DNA of 20,659 bases from CAZKTS01 sp964555735 (GTDB lineage: Bacteria > Actinomycetota > Acidimicrobiia > IMCC26256 > PALSA-555): positions 1 through 20,659 of the forward strand of contig CAZKTS010000165.1 in assembly GCA_964555735.1 (NCBI GenBank). The letters are read 5' to 3'. The notes under the pieces are model-generated. The model ran no database searches. It was not told the origin of the DNA and worked only from the letters and a program-made list of their open reading frames with translations. Both the position numbers and the translations under genes were made by a program. Shown here in pieces: positions 14,283 through 20,659 of this stretch (position 1 is its first letter; every line of letters begins with the position of its first letter).

Positions 14283-15377
14283 CTAATAGGCGCTGGGATC
14301 GGGAGTCTCATCCTCGGAAGCCACACCTTCGGCTTCATCTGACTGATCCGTCGCTTCAGCGGTCGGCTCAGCTGTCGGCGTCTGGTCGGCCGATCTCAGC
14401 CGCGCTTGACGCAGCGATCGAAGAGTTGCTCGGCCGAGTTCAGTGAGGGTCCAGTACTCGTTGTCATCGGCAACAGAGTGTTTCCGAGGTGACGGCTCCA
14501 CGAGTTCCAGCGCGACGAGATCGGCGAGAATGTCGCTCACCTGATTCATGGCGGAGAGGTGCCACGGGGGCTCCCCTGCGGCATGCATCGCAAGCGTGGT
14601 CGAGATCTCTCGCTTGTTCTCCTCAGCCATCAGGGATGGGCCGATCTGACGAAAGATGTCAAGAAGCGTGACATCGTCAGTCCACTCCCATTCGCCTCGG
14701 ATCGCACGCTTGAAGCTGTAATTGCGCGTGTTGGCACGGAGGGTGCGGACCAATTCGCGCAAGCGCTCTTCATAGTCTGAGCGCGATTCCGCCTCAGCCG
14801 CCTCGACTTCCGCCCGGAGCCGCGCGTTTTCGGCACTTAGCCGAGTCAATTCGGCCGTTACCGCAGGCCCGGCGACTTCATGTGCACGGACCCAGCCCTC
14901 TCGTGGGTTCGCCGTAAACGCCTTCATGAGCGCGACCGCACACTTTCCGTGAAGGTCGTCGGCAGAAGTCCAGAAGTCGCAGGGTTTCTCTTTGGCACGA
15001 TTGATGAAGTCCTTCAGGCCTTCAACGGCGACCGGGTCTGTGTCGACTCGATCACCAGGCCACTCCGCAGCAGGATCGATGATGAAGCCGAGTACAGGGA
15101 CTCCCTTCGCGAGCGCATACTCATATTCGCGCCGCGTGTAACTGTGCCCGTCGGGCAGGCACGATCCGTAGCGGTGGGCGATGACAACGACGTAGTAGTC
15201 GCTCTCGTCGATGTGGCGCGTAATGATCTTCCATTGCTCGTCGTCGGCTGCGCTGAACATCTCCATGCCCACGGGGATGTGGCCCATCTCAAGAATTGCC
15301 CGCACAACAGAGTCTCGTTCGACGCGAAGGTCGTCGAACGTCGAACTGACAAAGACCTGAAACTTCTGCATCGCCAT
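14283..15377 (-). CDS. DUF4062 protein with coiled coil and winged-helix-like C-terminus
   Basis: A 364-residue protein. Residues 5-110 are a DUF4062 domain (KFQVFVSSTFDDLRVERDSV, later SDYYVVVIAHRYGSC and YTRREYEYALAKGVPVLGF), a fold related to TIR and nucleotide-processing domains and often the N-terminal part of signalling or defence proteins. Residues 172-215 are a coiled coil (ELTRLSAENARLRAEVEAAE). Residues about 230-325 look like a winged helix (MNQVSDILADLVALELVEPS, YWTLTELGRATLRSL). The tail is acidic and low-complexity. ATG 15377 is preceded by GGAGGGCGGCC. Its codon use is less GC-biased than its neighbours, suggesting acquisition. The STAND ATPase often joined to DUF4062 is missing. 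The target and ligand are unknown. Confidence 0.88.
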   Translation of the reverse strand: MAMQKFQVFVSSTFDDLRVERDSVVRAILEMGHIPVGMEMFSAADDEQWKIITRHIDESDYYVVVIAHRYGSCLPDGHSYTRREYEYALAKGVPVLGFIIDPAAEWPGDRVDTDPVAVEGLKDFINRAKEKPCDFWTSADDLHGKCAVALMKAFTANPREGWVRAHEVAGPAVTAELTRLSAENARLRAEVEAAEAESRSDYEERLRELVRTLRANTRNYSFKRAIRGEWEWTDDVTLLDIFRQIGPSLMAEENKREISTTLAMHAAGEPPWHLSAMNQVSDILADLVALELVEPSPRKHSVADDNEYWTLTELGRATLRSLRQARLRSADQTPTAEPTAEATDQSDEAEGVASEDETPDPSAY

Positions 15378-15408
15378 GGCCGCCCTCCGCCCAGTCCGAA
15401 TACACCAC

Positions 15409-15439
15409 TGGTTTAGTCCGCTCCTGGTTAGTCCGCTCC
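15409..15439. repeat. Imperfect direct repeat at the DUF4062 / HAD gene junction
   Basis: TGGTTTAGTCCGCTCC (15409-15424) is followed immediately by TGGTTAGTCCGCTCC (15425-15439), differing by one T. The second copy contains the last codons and stop of the HAD gene. The duplication sits at the edge of the lower-GC DUF4062 segment, so it may be a scar of insertion or slippage. Confidence 0.8.
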
Positions 15440-16084
15440 GGTCGCCGGCACGAGCAGGCGCTGCACGTCGGCGAGGGTCTCGAAGCGATGGTGCGCGACG
15501 CCGAAGTGCTCGCACCACGTGCGCAGGTGGTCCTTGGCCAGCACGACGTCGGCGAGCAGGGCCGCCTTGCGATCGCTGACCCCGTCGCCGACGAGGACCG
15601 TGGTGCGCCCGGCGTAGCTCGCGTCCTTGATCGGCGCCTGCTTGCAGACGCCGCAGGTCGAGCACGGGCAGCAGCGGTCCTCGAACGGGAACTGCACCTC
15701 GCCGGTGGCGAAGTCGACCGCATTGGTGAAGACCTCGAGGCCGAGCGGGTCGCACACCTCGTGCACGTAGAACCCGAAGCCGTCCGACACCACCGCGACC
15801 TCCGCCCCCGCGGCGCGCAGGGCCTCGACGAGCGGCGCGAGACCGGGATCGGTGGGCACCTCGGCGGCAACGGCTCGGGCGACCTCCTCCGTGGCACCGA
15901 TCACGGCCCACTCGTCGGCCAGGCACTCCCGGCTGCCGATCTCGCCGCGGGCGTAGGCGGCCGGGATCGCCTCCCACCCGGGCGCCGCCAGCCGTTGGAG
16001 GAGGTGGAGGCCGATGTCGGCGGTGCTGATCGTTCCGTCGAAGTCGAGGAACACCGACGTGTTCGGCAGGTCCAGATCGAGCAC
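15428..16084 (-). CDS. HAD-family phosphatase (MtnX / PHOSPHO1-like)
   Basis: A 218-residue HAD phosphatase of subfamily IB. Motif I, VFLDFDGTIS, holds the nucleophile Asp14 and Asp16. Motif II is VAVVSDGFGFY. The conserved Lys is in CGVCKQAPIK, and motif III/IV is TTVLVGDGVSDRKAALLADV. The cysteine-rich stretch RCCPCSTCGVCK is typical of MtnX (methionine salvage) and PHOSPHO1-like enzymes, so the substrate is a small phosphorylated metabolite I cannot specify. GTG 16084 is used because no other start lies between it and the motif. It sits 5 nt after TACGAT and has no ribosome-binding site. It diverges from the GH38 gene with only 21 bp between the two start codons. Confidence 0.88.
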   Translation of the reverse strand: MLDLDLPNTSVFLDFDGTISTADIGLHLLQRLAAPGWEAIPAAYARGEIGSRECLADEWAVIGATEEVARAVAAEVPTDPGLAPLVEALRAAGAEVAVVSDGFGFYVHEVCDPLGLEVFTNAVDFATGEVQFPFEDRCCPCSTCGVCKQAPIKDASYAGRTTVLVGDGVSDRKAALLADVVLAKDHLRTWCEHFGVAHHRFETLADVQRLLVPATGAD

Positions 16085-16089
16085 ATGCC

Positions 16090-16099
16090 ATCGTACGAT
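16090..16099. promoter_or_regulatory. Palindromic shared -10 for divergent leaderless genes
   Basis: ATCGTACGAT is a perfect palindrome. It contains TACGAT on the plus strand (16094-16099, 6 nt before ATG 16106) and TACGAT on the minus strand (16095-16090, 5 nt before GTG 16084). The two -10 elements overlap by two bases, so polymerase cannot occupy both at once. Confidence 0.6.
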
Positions 16100-16105
16100 G
16101 CACCG

Positions 16106-18865
16106 ATGGCCGGCGACCGCGAGCCCATGACCGTCGCGATCGTCCCCCACACCCACTGGGACCGCGAGTGGTACGAGCCGTTCCAGACCTTCCGGGTGCG
16201 GCTGGTGCGCATGCTCGACCGCCTCCTCGACCTCCTCGAGGACGACCTCTCCTACGCCCGGTTCCTGCTCGACGGCCAGACCGCGGTGCTCGACGACTAC
16301 CTCGAGGTGCGGCCGGAGGCGGCCCCGCGGCTCGAGCGCCTCGCGGCGAGCGGGCGGCTCCAGGTGGGGCCGTGGATGATCCTCATGGACGAGTTCATGG
16401 TCTCGGGCGAGACCATGGTGCGCGACCTCCAGTACGGGCTCCGGCGCGCCACCGCCCTCGGCGGCGCGATGCAGGTCGGCTACCTCCCCGACATGTTCGG
16501 CCACGTCGCGCAGATGCCCCAGCTGCTCCGGCTCGCGGGCCTCGAGCACGCCGTCGTGTGGCGCGGCGTCCCCGCCGCCGTCACCCAGACCGCGTTCTGG
16601 TGGGAGGCGCCCGACGGCTCGCGGGTGCGCGCCGAGTACCTCTACGGCTCGTACTCCAACGGACGCGACCTGCCCGACGACGCCAAGCAGCTCGTCGCCC
16701 GCGCCCACGGCTACGAGCAGGAGCTCGGCGCCGCCCACCTGCCCGGTGGGGGCATGCTCCTGATGAACGGCAGCGACCACCTCCTCCCGCAGGCGTGGCT
16801 GGGGCGCGTCGTCACCGAGGCCAACGAGATCCAGGACGACTACCGCTTCGTGGTCACGTCCCTCGGCGAGTACCTGCCCGAGCAGCCTGTCGACGGCCTC
16901 ACCACGTGGCACGGCGAGCTGCGGTCCGGTGCGCGCGCCAACGTGCTCATGGGCGTCGCGTCCAACCGGGTCGACGTGCACCAGGCGTGTGCGGCGGCCG
17001 AGCGCGCCGTCGAGCGACGCGCCGAGCCCCTCAGCGCACTCCTCCTGCCTCCCGGCGAGTACCCCTCCGGACTGCTCGACATCGCCTGGAAGCACCTCGT
17101 GCTCAACAGCGCCCACGACTCCTCGTGTGCGTGCAGCGCCGACGACGTCGTCGACGCGGTGACCGTGCGCTACCAGGAGGCGCGACACATCGGCGACGCG
17201 CTCACACGCGAGGCGCTCCGCCGGCTCGCGACCGAGGTCGACGTCCCCTCCGGCTCCACGATCGTCGTCAACCCTTCCGGCGCGGACCGCGGCGGCGTCA
17301 TCATCGGCACCGTGCCCGGGGTCGGACCGGTCCACCTCGTCGACGACACCGGGACGCCCCGACCCACGCAGCCCCTCCGCACACTCGGCGGCGAGGGCTT
17401 CTCCACCGTCGTCACCGGCCAGAAGGTGCGTTGGGTGCTCGAGATGATGCGGGGTCCCGAGTTCGCCGGCGTGCAGATCACGCGGGTCGAGCGTCGCGAG
17501 CTCGGGCCCGACGAGTGGGAGATCACGCTCGTCGGTGCCGGGCCCGGCGACGCCGCGCTCGACCTCGAGGAGACCCGCGACGAGCTCCTCGCGCTGGGCG
17601 AGTCGGGCGCGACCCTCCACTTCCGCCAGCAGCTCGCACCGGCCCGTGAGGTGCTGGTGCACGTCGACGCCGTGCCCGGCTTCGGCTGGCGATCCCTTCG
17701 AGCCGTCGACGGTGACGGCCCGTCCACCGCGGTGCACGCCGACGGCACGTCGCTCGCCAACGAGCACCTCACCGTCACCGTCGATGAGCACGACGGCACG
17801 CTCGGCATCCGCACCGCCGACGGCCTCGAGGTCGTCGGGCTCGATCGGCTCGTCGATGGGGGCGACGGCGGCGACACCTACTCGTACTCGCCACCCGCCA
17901 CCGACACGGTGATCGACGCGCCGCAGTCGGTGCAGATCTCCGTGCTGGAGCAGGGTCCCGTGCGGGCGCAGCTGCTCGTCGAGCGCACCTACGTGCTCCC
18001 GGTGGCGGCGGTCGGCGACGAGCGCTCGTGTATCGGTCGGTCCGACGAGCGCACGACGGTGGAGGTCCGCACCACCCTCGAGCTGCGCGCGGGCGAGCGC
18101 TTCCTCCGCGTGCGCGCCGACATCGACAACCGTGCGCGCGACCACCGCCTCCGTGCCCACTTCCCGCTGCCCGCACCGGTCGACCACTCCGACGCCGAGT
18201 GCGCGTTCACGGTCGTGTCCCGCGGCCTCACCGCGGAGGGCGGACCGCACGAGGTCGCGCTCCCCACCTACGTCTCCCGCCGCTTCGTCGACTGCACCGG
18301 ATCGGATGCCGACGGTCCGGTCGGGCTCGCGGTGCTCCACGACGGCCTCCTCGAGTACGAGGTCGTGGGCGACGGCACCGAGGTGGCGCTCACGCTGCTG
18401 CGCGCCACGGGCTATCTGTCGCGCGCCGAGCCGTCGCTCCGGCCGAACCCCGCCGGTCCCCTCGACCCGCTCGAAGGTCCACAGGTGCAGGGTCACCAGG
18501 TGGCGGAGTACGCGCTGCTCCCCCACCGTGGCGACTGGCAGGCCGCCCGACTCCACGACGCCGCCGACGAGCTCCTCGTTCCCCTCGAGCGAGTGCGTGG
18601 CGGCGGGGTGGCCGGTGCCCACCGTCCGCCGACCGGCCGCACTCTGCGCGTCGAGGGCGCGCAGGTCTCCGCGGTCACGCGGGAGGCAGGCCGGCTCGAG
18701 GTGCGCCTGGTCAACGCGTCTCCGGAGCCGAGGCGCGCCACGATCGCGATCGCCGAGGCTCCCGCCACGGGCTGGGTCATCGATCTGCTCGGACGACCGC
18801 TCGGGCCCGTCGAGGGCGAGCTCGCCCTCCGGCCGTGGGAGATCGTCACCCTGCGCCTCGAGTGA
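16106..18865 (+). CDS. GH38 alpha-mannosidase (MngB-like)
   Basis: A 919-residue glycoside hydrolase of family 38, a zinc-dependent retaining alpha-mannosidase. The N-terminus carries VPHTHWDREWYEPFQTFRV (His17 and Asp19 as zinc ligands by homology). GYLPDMFGHVAQMPQLLR holds the nucleophile Asp129. LVLNSAHDSSCACSADDVVD holds the fourth zinc ligand His337. Residues about 10-270 are the catalytic barrel, 275-360 the helical middle domain and 380-919 the beta-rich C-terminal domain. There is no signal peptide, so it acts in the cytoplasm. The HTHWDREWY opening resembles bacterial MngB-type mannosylglycerate hydrolases, but substrate cannot be read from sequence. ATG 16106 is 6 nt after TACGAT; the next in-frame ATG at 16127 is the alternative. 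It converges with the next gene, with a 12-bp gap. Confidence 0.93.
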   Translation: MAGDREPMTVAIVPHTHWDREWYEPFQTFRVRLVRMLDRLLDLLEDDLSYARFLLDGQTAVLDDYLEVRPEAAPRLERLAASGRLQVGPWMILMDEFMVSGETMVRDLQYGLRRATALGGAMQVGYLPDMFGHVAQMPQLLRLAGLEHAVVWRGVPAAVTQTAFWWEAPDGSRVRAEYLYGSYSNGRDLPDDAKQLVARAHGYEQELGAAHLPGGGMLLMNGSDHLLPQAWLGRVVTEANEIQDDYRFVVTSLGEYLPEQPVDGLTTWHGELRSGARANVLMGVASNRVDVHQACAAAERAVERRAEPLSALLLPPGEYPSGLLDIAWKHLVLNSAHDSSCACSADDVVDAVTVRYQEARHIGDALTREALRRLATEVDVPSGSTIVVNPSGADRGGVIIGTVPGVGPVHLVDDTGTPRPTQPLRTLGGEGFSTVVTGQKVRWVLEMMRGPEFAGVQITRVERRELGPDEWEITLVGAGPGDAALDLEETRDELLALGESGATLHFRQQLAPAREVLVHVDAVPGFGWRSLRAVDGDGPSTAVHADGTSLANEHLTVTVDEHDGTLGIRTADGLEVVGLDRLVDGGDGGDTYSYSPPATDTVIDAPQSVQISVLEQGPVRAQLLVERTYVLPVAAVGDERSCIGRSDERTTVEVRTTLELRAGERFLRVRADIDNRARDHRLRAHFPLPAPVDHSDAECAFTVVSRGLTAEGGPHEVALPTYVSRRFVDCTGSDADGPVGLAVLHDGLLEYEVVGDGTEVALTLLRATGYLSRAEPSLRPNPAGPLDPLEGPQVQGHQVAEYALLPHRGDWQAARLHDAADELLVPLERVRGGGVAGAHRPPTGRTLRVEGAQVSAVTREAGRLEVRLVNASPEPRRATIAIAEAPATGWVIDLLGRPLGPVEGELALRPWEIVTLRLE

Positions 18866-18877
18866 GGCCGCGCTGAT

Positions 18878-20056
18878 CTAGGCGCCGACCGGCGCGAGCA
18901 GCGCTTCCCCGCTCGACTCGTCCGTGCTCCACCCGGGATCGAGGCCGGGCGCGCGCACGGTGCAGTGCTCGGGTACCTCCCACAGGAGCGCGGGACGCTC
19001 GCCGTGCCAGCGGACCGCGTAGGACACCGGGCCGTGCCGCGTCGGGGCGTCGTGCACGGCGAACGGCTGCCCTCGCCAGTGCGGCGGCATCGCGTCGAGC
19101 AGCGTGATCTCGGTGTCTCGTTCGCGAACCAGGATCGACCGGAGCGCGAGCAACAAGCCGTCGTGCTCGCCGATGCGCATCGCCTCGTCGACCTCGGCCC
19201 AGGTGGCCGTCGCGATCGGGCGGCGCCGGGCGACGCGCCGCTCGCGCCCGCCGAGGCGCGTCCAACCGTCGGCCGCCTCGGCGTCGAAGCCCCAGTCCTC
19301 GAGCGCTGCCACCGCACGGCCACCGGGCGTCCGTCGGGTCCCGGCAAGGAGCGCATGCGCGCGAGCGCGCTGTACCGAGGCCGCCAGCGCCTCGTCGGGA
19401 ACCTCGACGCGCATCCCGCGGTCGAGCTGCGCGGTCCAGCCCCGCACGATCTCGTCGGCGCTCGGCACCTTGGCCAGGTCGACGACGTCGCCGCGCGGGC
19501 CCAGAGCCAGCACGACCCGGAAGGTGGTTCGGTGCGCGACCGGATGCAGGAACGCGGCCTCCGCCATGCCCGTACGGCTCCGCGTCGGCGGGAACGGGCC
19601 CGATCGGGCTGCGCCCGAGCACACCTCGACGTCGGTGCTCCCGGTTCGGTTCACCGCCCAGCGCGACGGTGCCCGAGCCGCGAACACCGAGCGACGACCG
19701 TCGACGACCACCGTCGTGTCGTCGAGCGCCAGGCGCTGCGCGCCCGACACGACGACGGCGGCCACGAACGGCACTGCCGAGGCGTTCTCGATCTCGACCA
19801 CGATCGCCTCACCAGGCACGCGCGCGCCGTAGACGCGCTGGAGCACGTCACCGCCGGGAAGCCGCATCGCGGTCTTCACGACCGGCACGTCGCCGAGCGG
19901 GGTCTGGCGGACCGCGGTCTCGCGCTCCGGGACCCGCCACCGGTCGTCGGCACCGATCCACCAGTCGAGCACCCACGTGCGCTCGACCGGCGCGACCCGC
20001 CCGGTGCGATCGACGGTCGCACGCGCGCGCCCGTCGAGCACCCCGACGAGCGTCAA
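18878..20056 (-). CDS. Unidentified 392-residue protein coupled to gpsA, possibly carbohydrate-related
   Basis: I do not recognise a named family with confidence. The N-terminal half reads as beta-rich (RTGRVAPVERTWVLDWWIG, FVAAVVVSGAQRLALDDTTV). The C-terminal part is helical (VQRARAHALLAGTRRTPGGR), then EITLLDAMPPHWRGQPFAVH followed by GPVSYAVRWHGERPALLWEV. That last stretch resembles the C-terminal beta-domain found in some bacterial glycosidases with an alpha/alpha toroid; this is recollection, not proof. There is no signal peptide. The likely TTG start at 20056 overlaps the gpsA stop (TTGA), so it is probably coupled to gpsA; GTG 20041 is the alternative start. The frame continues upstream into gpsA, but only as an out-of-frame reading. 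Confidence 0.7.
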   Translation of the reverse strand: MTLVGVLDGRARATVDRTGRVAPVERTWVLDWWIGADDRWRVPERETAVRQTPLGDVPVVKTAMRLPGGDVLQRVYGARVPGEAIVVEIENASAVPFVAAVVVSGAQRLALDDTTVVVDGRRSVFAARAPSRWAVNRTGSTDVEVCSGAARSGPFPPTRSRTGMAEAAFLHPVAHRTTFRVVLALGPRGDVVDLAKVPSADEIVRGWTAQLDRGMRVEVPDEALAASVQRARAHALLAGTRRTPGGRAVAALEDWGFDAEAADGWTRLGGRERRVARRRPIATATWAEVDEAMRIGEHDGLLLALRSILVRERDTEITLLDAMPPHWRGQPFAVHDAPTRHGPVSYAVRWHGERPALLWEVPEHCTVRAPGLDPGWSTDESSGEALLAPVGA

Positions 20057-20659
20057 CGCATCCCGTGCAGCTCGGCCTTGGCCTCGCGCACCATCAACGA
20101 CGGCACCAGCTCGGCCGGTCGCGCACCTTCGTAGAGCACCGCCCCGACCATCGAGGCGATCGGGACGTCGACGCCCGCCTCGGCGGCGAGCGCGAGCACC
20201 GCGCCGGTGCTCTTCACACCCTCCGCGACCATGTTCATCTCGGCGAGGATCTCGTCGAGCGGTCGCCCCCGACCGAGCTCCACGCCGACGAAGCGGTTCC
20301 GGCTCTTCTCGCTCGTGCACGTGGCCACCAGGTCGCCCATGCCGGCCAGCCCCGAGAACGTGAGGGGATCGCCACCGAGCGCGACCCCGAGGCGCGCCAG
20401 CTCGGCCAGACCACGCGTGATGAGCGCGGCCTTGGTGTTGTCGCCGTAGCCGAGGCCGGCGGCGATGCCCGCGGCGATCGCGATCACGTTCTTGAGCGCG
20501 CCGGCGATCTCGCAGCCAACGACGTCGGGGTTCGTGTACACGCGGAAGGTCGCGGTCATGAAGAGCTGCTGGAGCATGTCGCCGGTCGCGGCGTCCCCGA
20601 TGGCCACCACCGATGCGGTCGGCTGGCCCTCCGCCACCTCGCGAGCCAGGTTCGGGCCC
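20053..20659 (-). CDS. gpsA: NAD(P)-dependent glycerol-3-phosphate dehydrogenase, C-terminal part
   Basis: GpsA reduces dihydroxyacetone phosphate to sn-glycerol 3-phosphate for phospholipid synthesis. The visible part begins GPNLAREVAEGQPTASVVAI and contains GCEIAGALKNVIAIAAGIAA with the catalytic lysine of the ALKN motif. GLGYGDNTKAALITRGLAEL, SGLAGMGDLVATCTSEKSRN and the final VREAKAEL follow, all family hallmarks. The N-terminal NAD-binding Rossmann half lies beyond the right edge. Its stop overlaps the TTG start of the following gene. Confidence 0.95.
   Translation of the reverse strand, partial: GPNLAREVAEGQPTASVVAIGDAATGDMLQQLFMTATFRVYTNPDVVGCEIAGALKNVIAIAAGIAAGLGYGDNTKAALITRGLAELARLGVALGGDPLTFSGLAGMGDLVATCTSEKSRNRFVGVELGRGRPLDEILAEMNMVAEGVKSTGAVLALAAEAGVDVPIASMVGAVLYEGARPAELVPSLMVREAKAELHGMR

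Noticed and set aside
15428..18622. 1064-residue minus-strand open frame
   Set aside because: Only its C-terminal 218 residues (HAD phosphatase) are real; the rest is antisense to GH38.
1..20659. CRISPR arrays, tRNA or rRNA genes, transposases, integrases
   Set aside because: None found by reading; the only tandem repeats are the 33-bp coding duplication and the 15-16 bp junction repeat.

Overview
The window is chromosomal DNA from a very GC-rich actinobacterium. Class Acidimicrobiia or a close relative is my best guess, from gene content and style rather than any marker gene. Supporting signs are G/C at most third codon positions, the actinobacterial mutasome set imuA'-imuB-dnaE2 with actinobacterial LexA boxes, an F420-type reductase, a mycobacterial-type Arr, and many genes that look leaderless (a TANNNT -10 element 5-7 nt before the start codon). 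I see no tRNA, rRNA, CRISPR array or transposase, and no gene-free stretch longer than about 300 bases.

Left part (1-6.9 kb): a gene fragment runs off the left edge. It is followed by the SOS mutasome on the minus strand: dnaE2 (202-3432), and imuA'-imuB (6681-4331) with a small PEGA-like gene behind it. Two near-identical LexA-box promoters, at 3512-3525 and 6695-6708, sit in front of dnaE2 and imuA'. A plus-strand deazaflavin-dependent reductase gene lies between the two units, preceded by a perfect 18-bp inverted repeat.

Middle part (6.7-8.8 kb): a 48-residue membrane peptide and a coiled-coil membrane protein (minus), the rifamycin ADP-ribosyltransferase arr (plus), then an Nfu_N-like small protein and ribonuclease HII (minus).

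Central block (8.9-13.5 kb): a secreted parallel beta-helix protein with a choice-of-anchor Q type C-terminus lies directly downstream of a roughly 1000-residue enzyme. That enzyme joins an aspartyl/asparaginyl beta-hydroxylase domain, a PAPS sulfotransferase domain and a TIGR03032 domain. A plausible reading is a modifying enzyme with its exported substrate. This is the most promising candidate for an undescribed system here.

Right part (13.5-20.7 kb): a 71-residue hypothetical protein (plus), a GYD-domain protein (minus), and a DUF4062 / coiled-coil / winged-helix gene (minus) of visibly lower GC that looks acquired. Then a HAD phosphatase (minus) and a GH38 alpha-mannosidase (plus) diverge from a shared palindromic -10 element. 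Finally come a 392-residue protein (minus) translationally coupled to the gpsA gene, which runs off the right edge.
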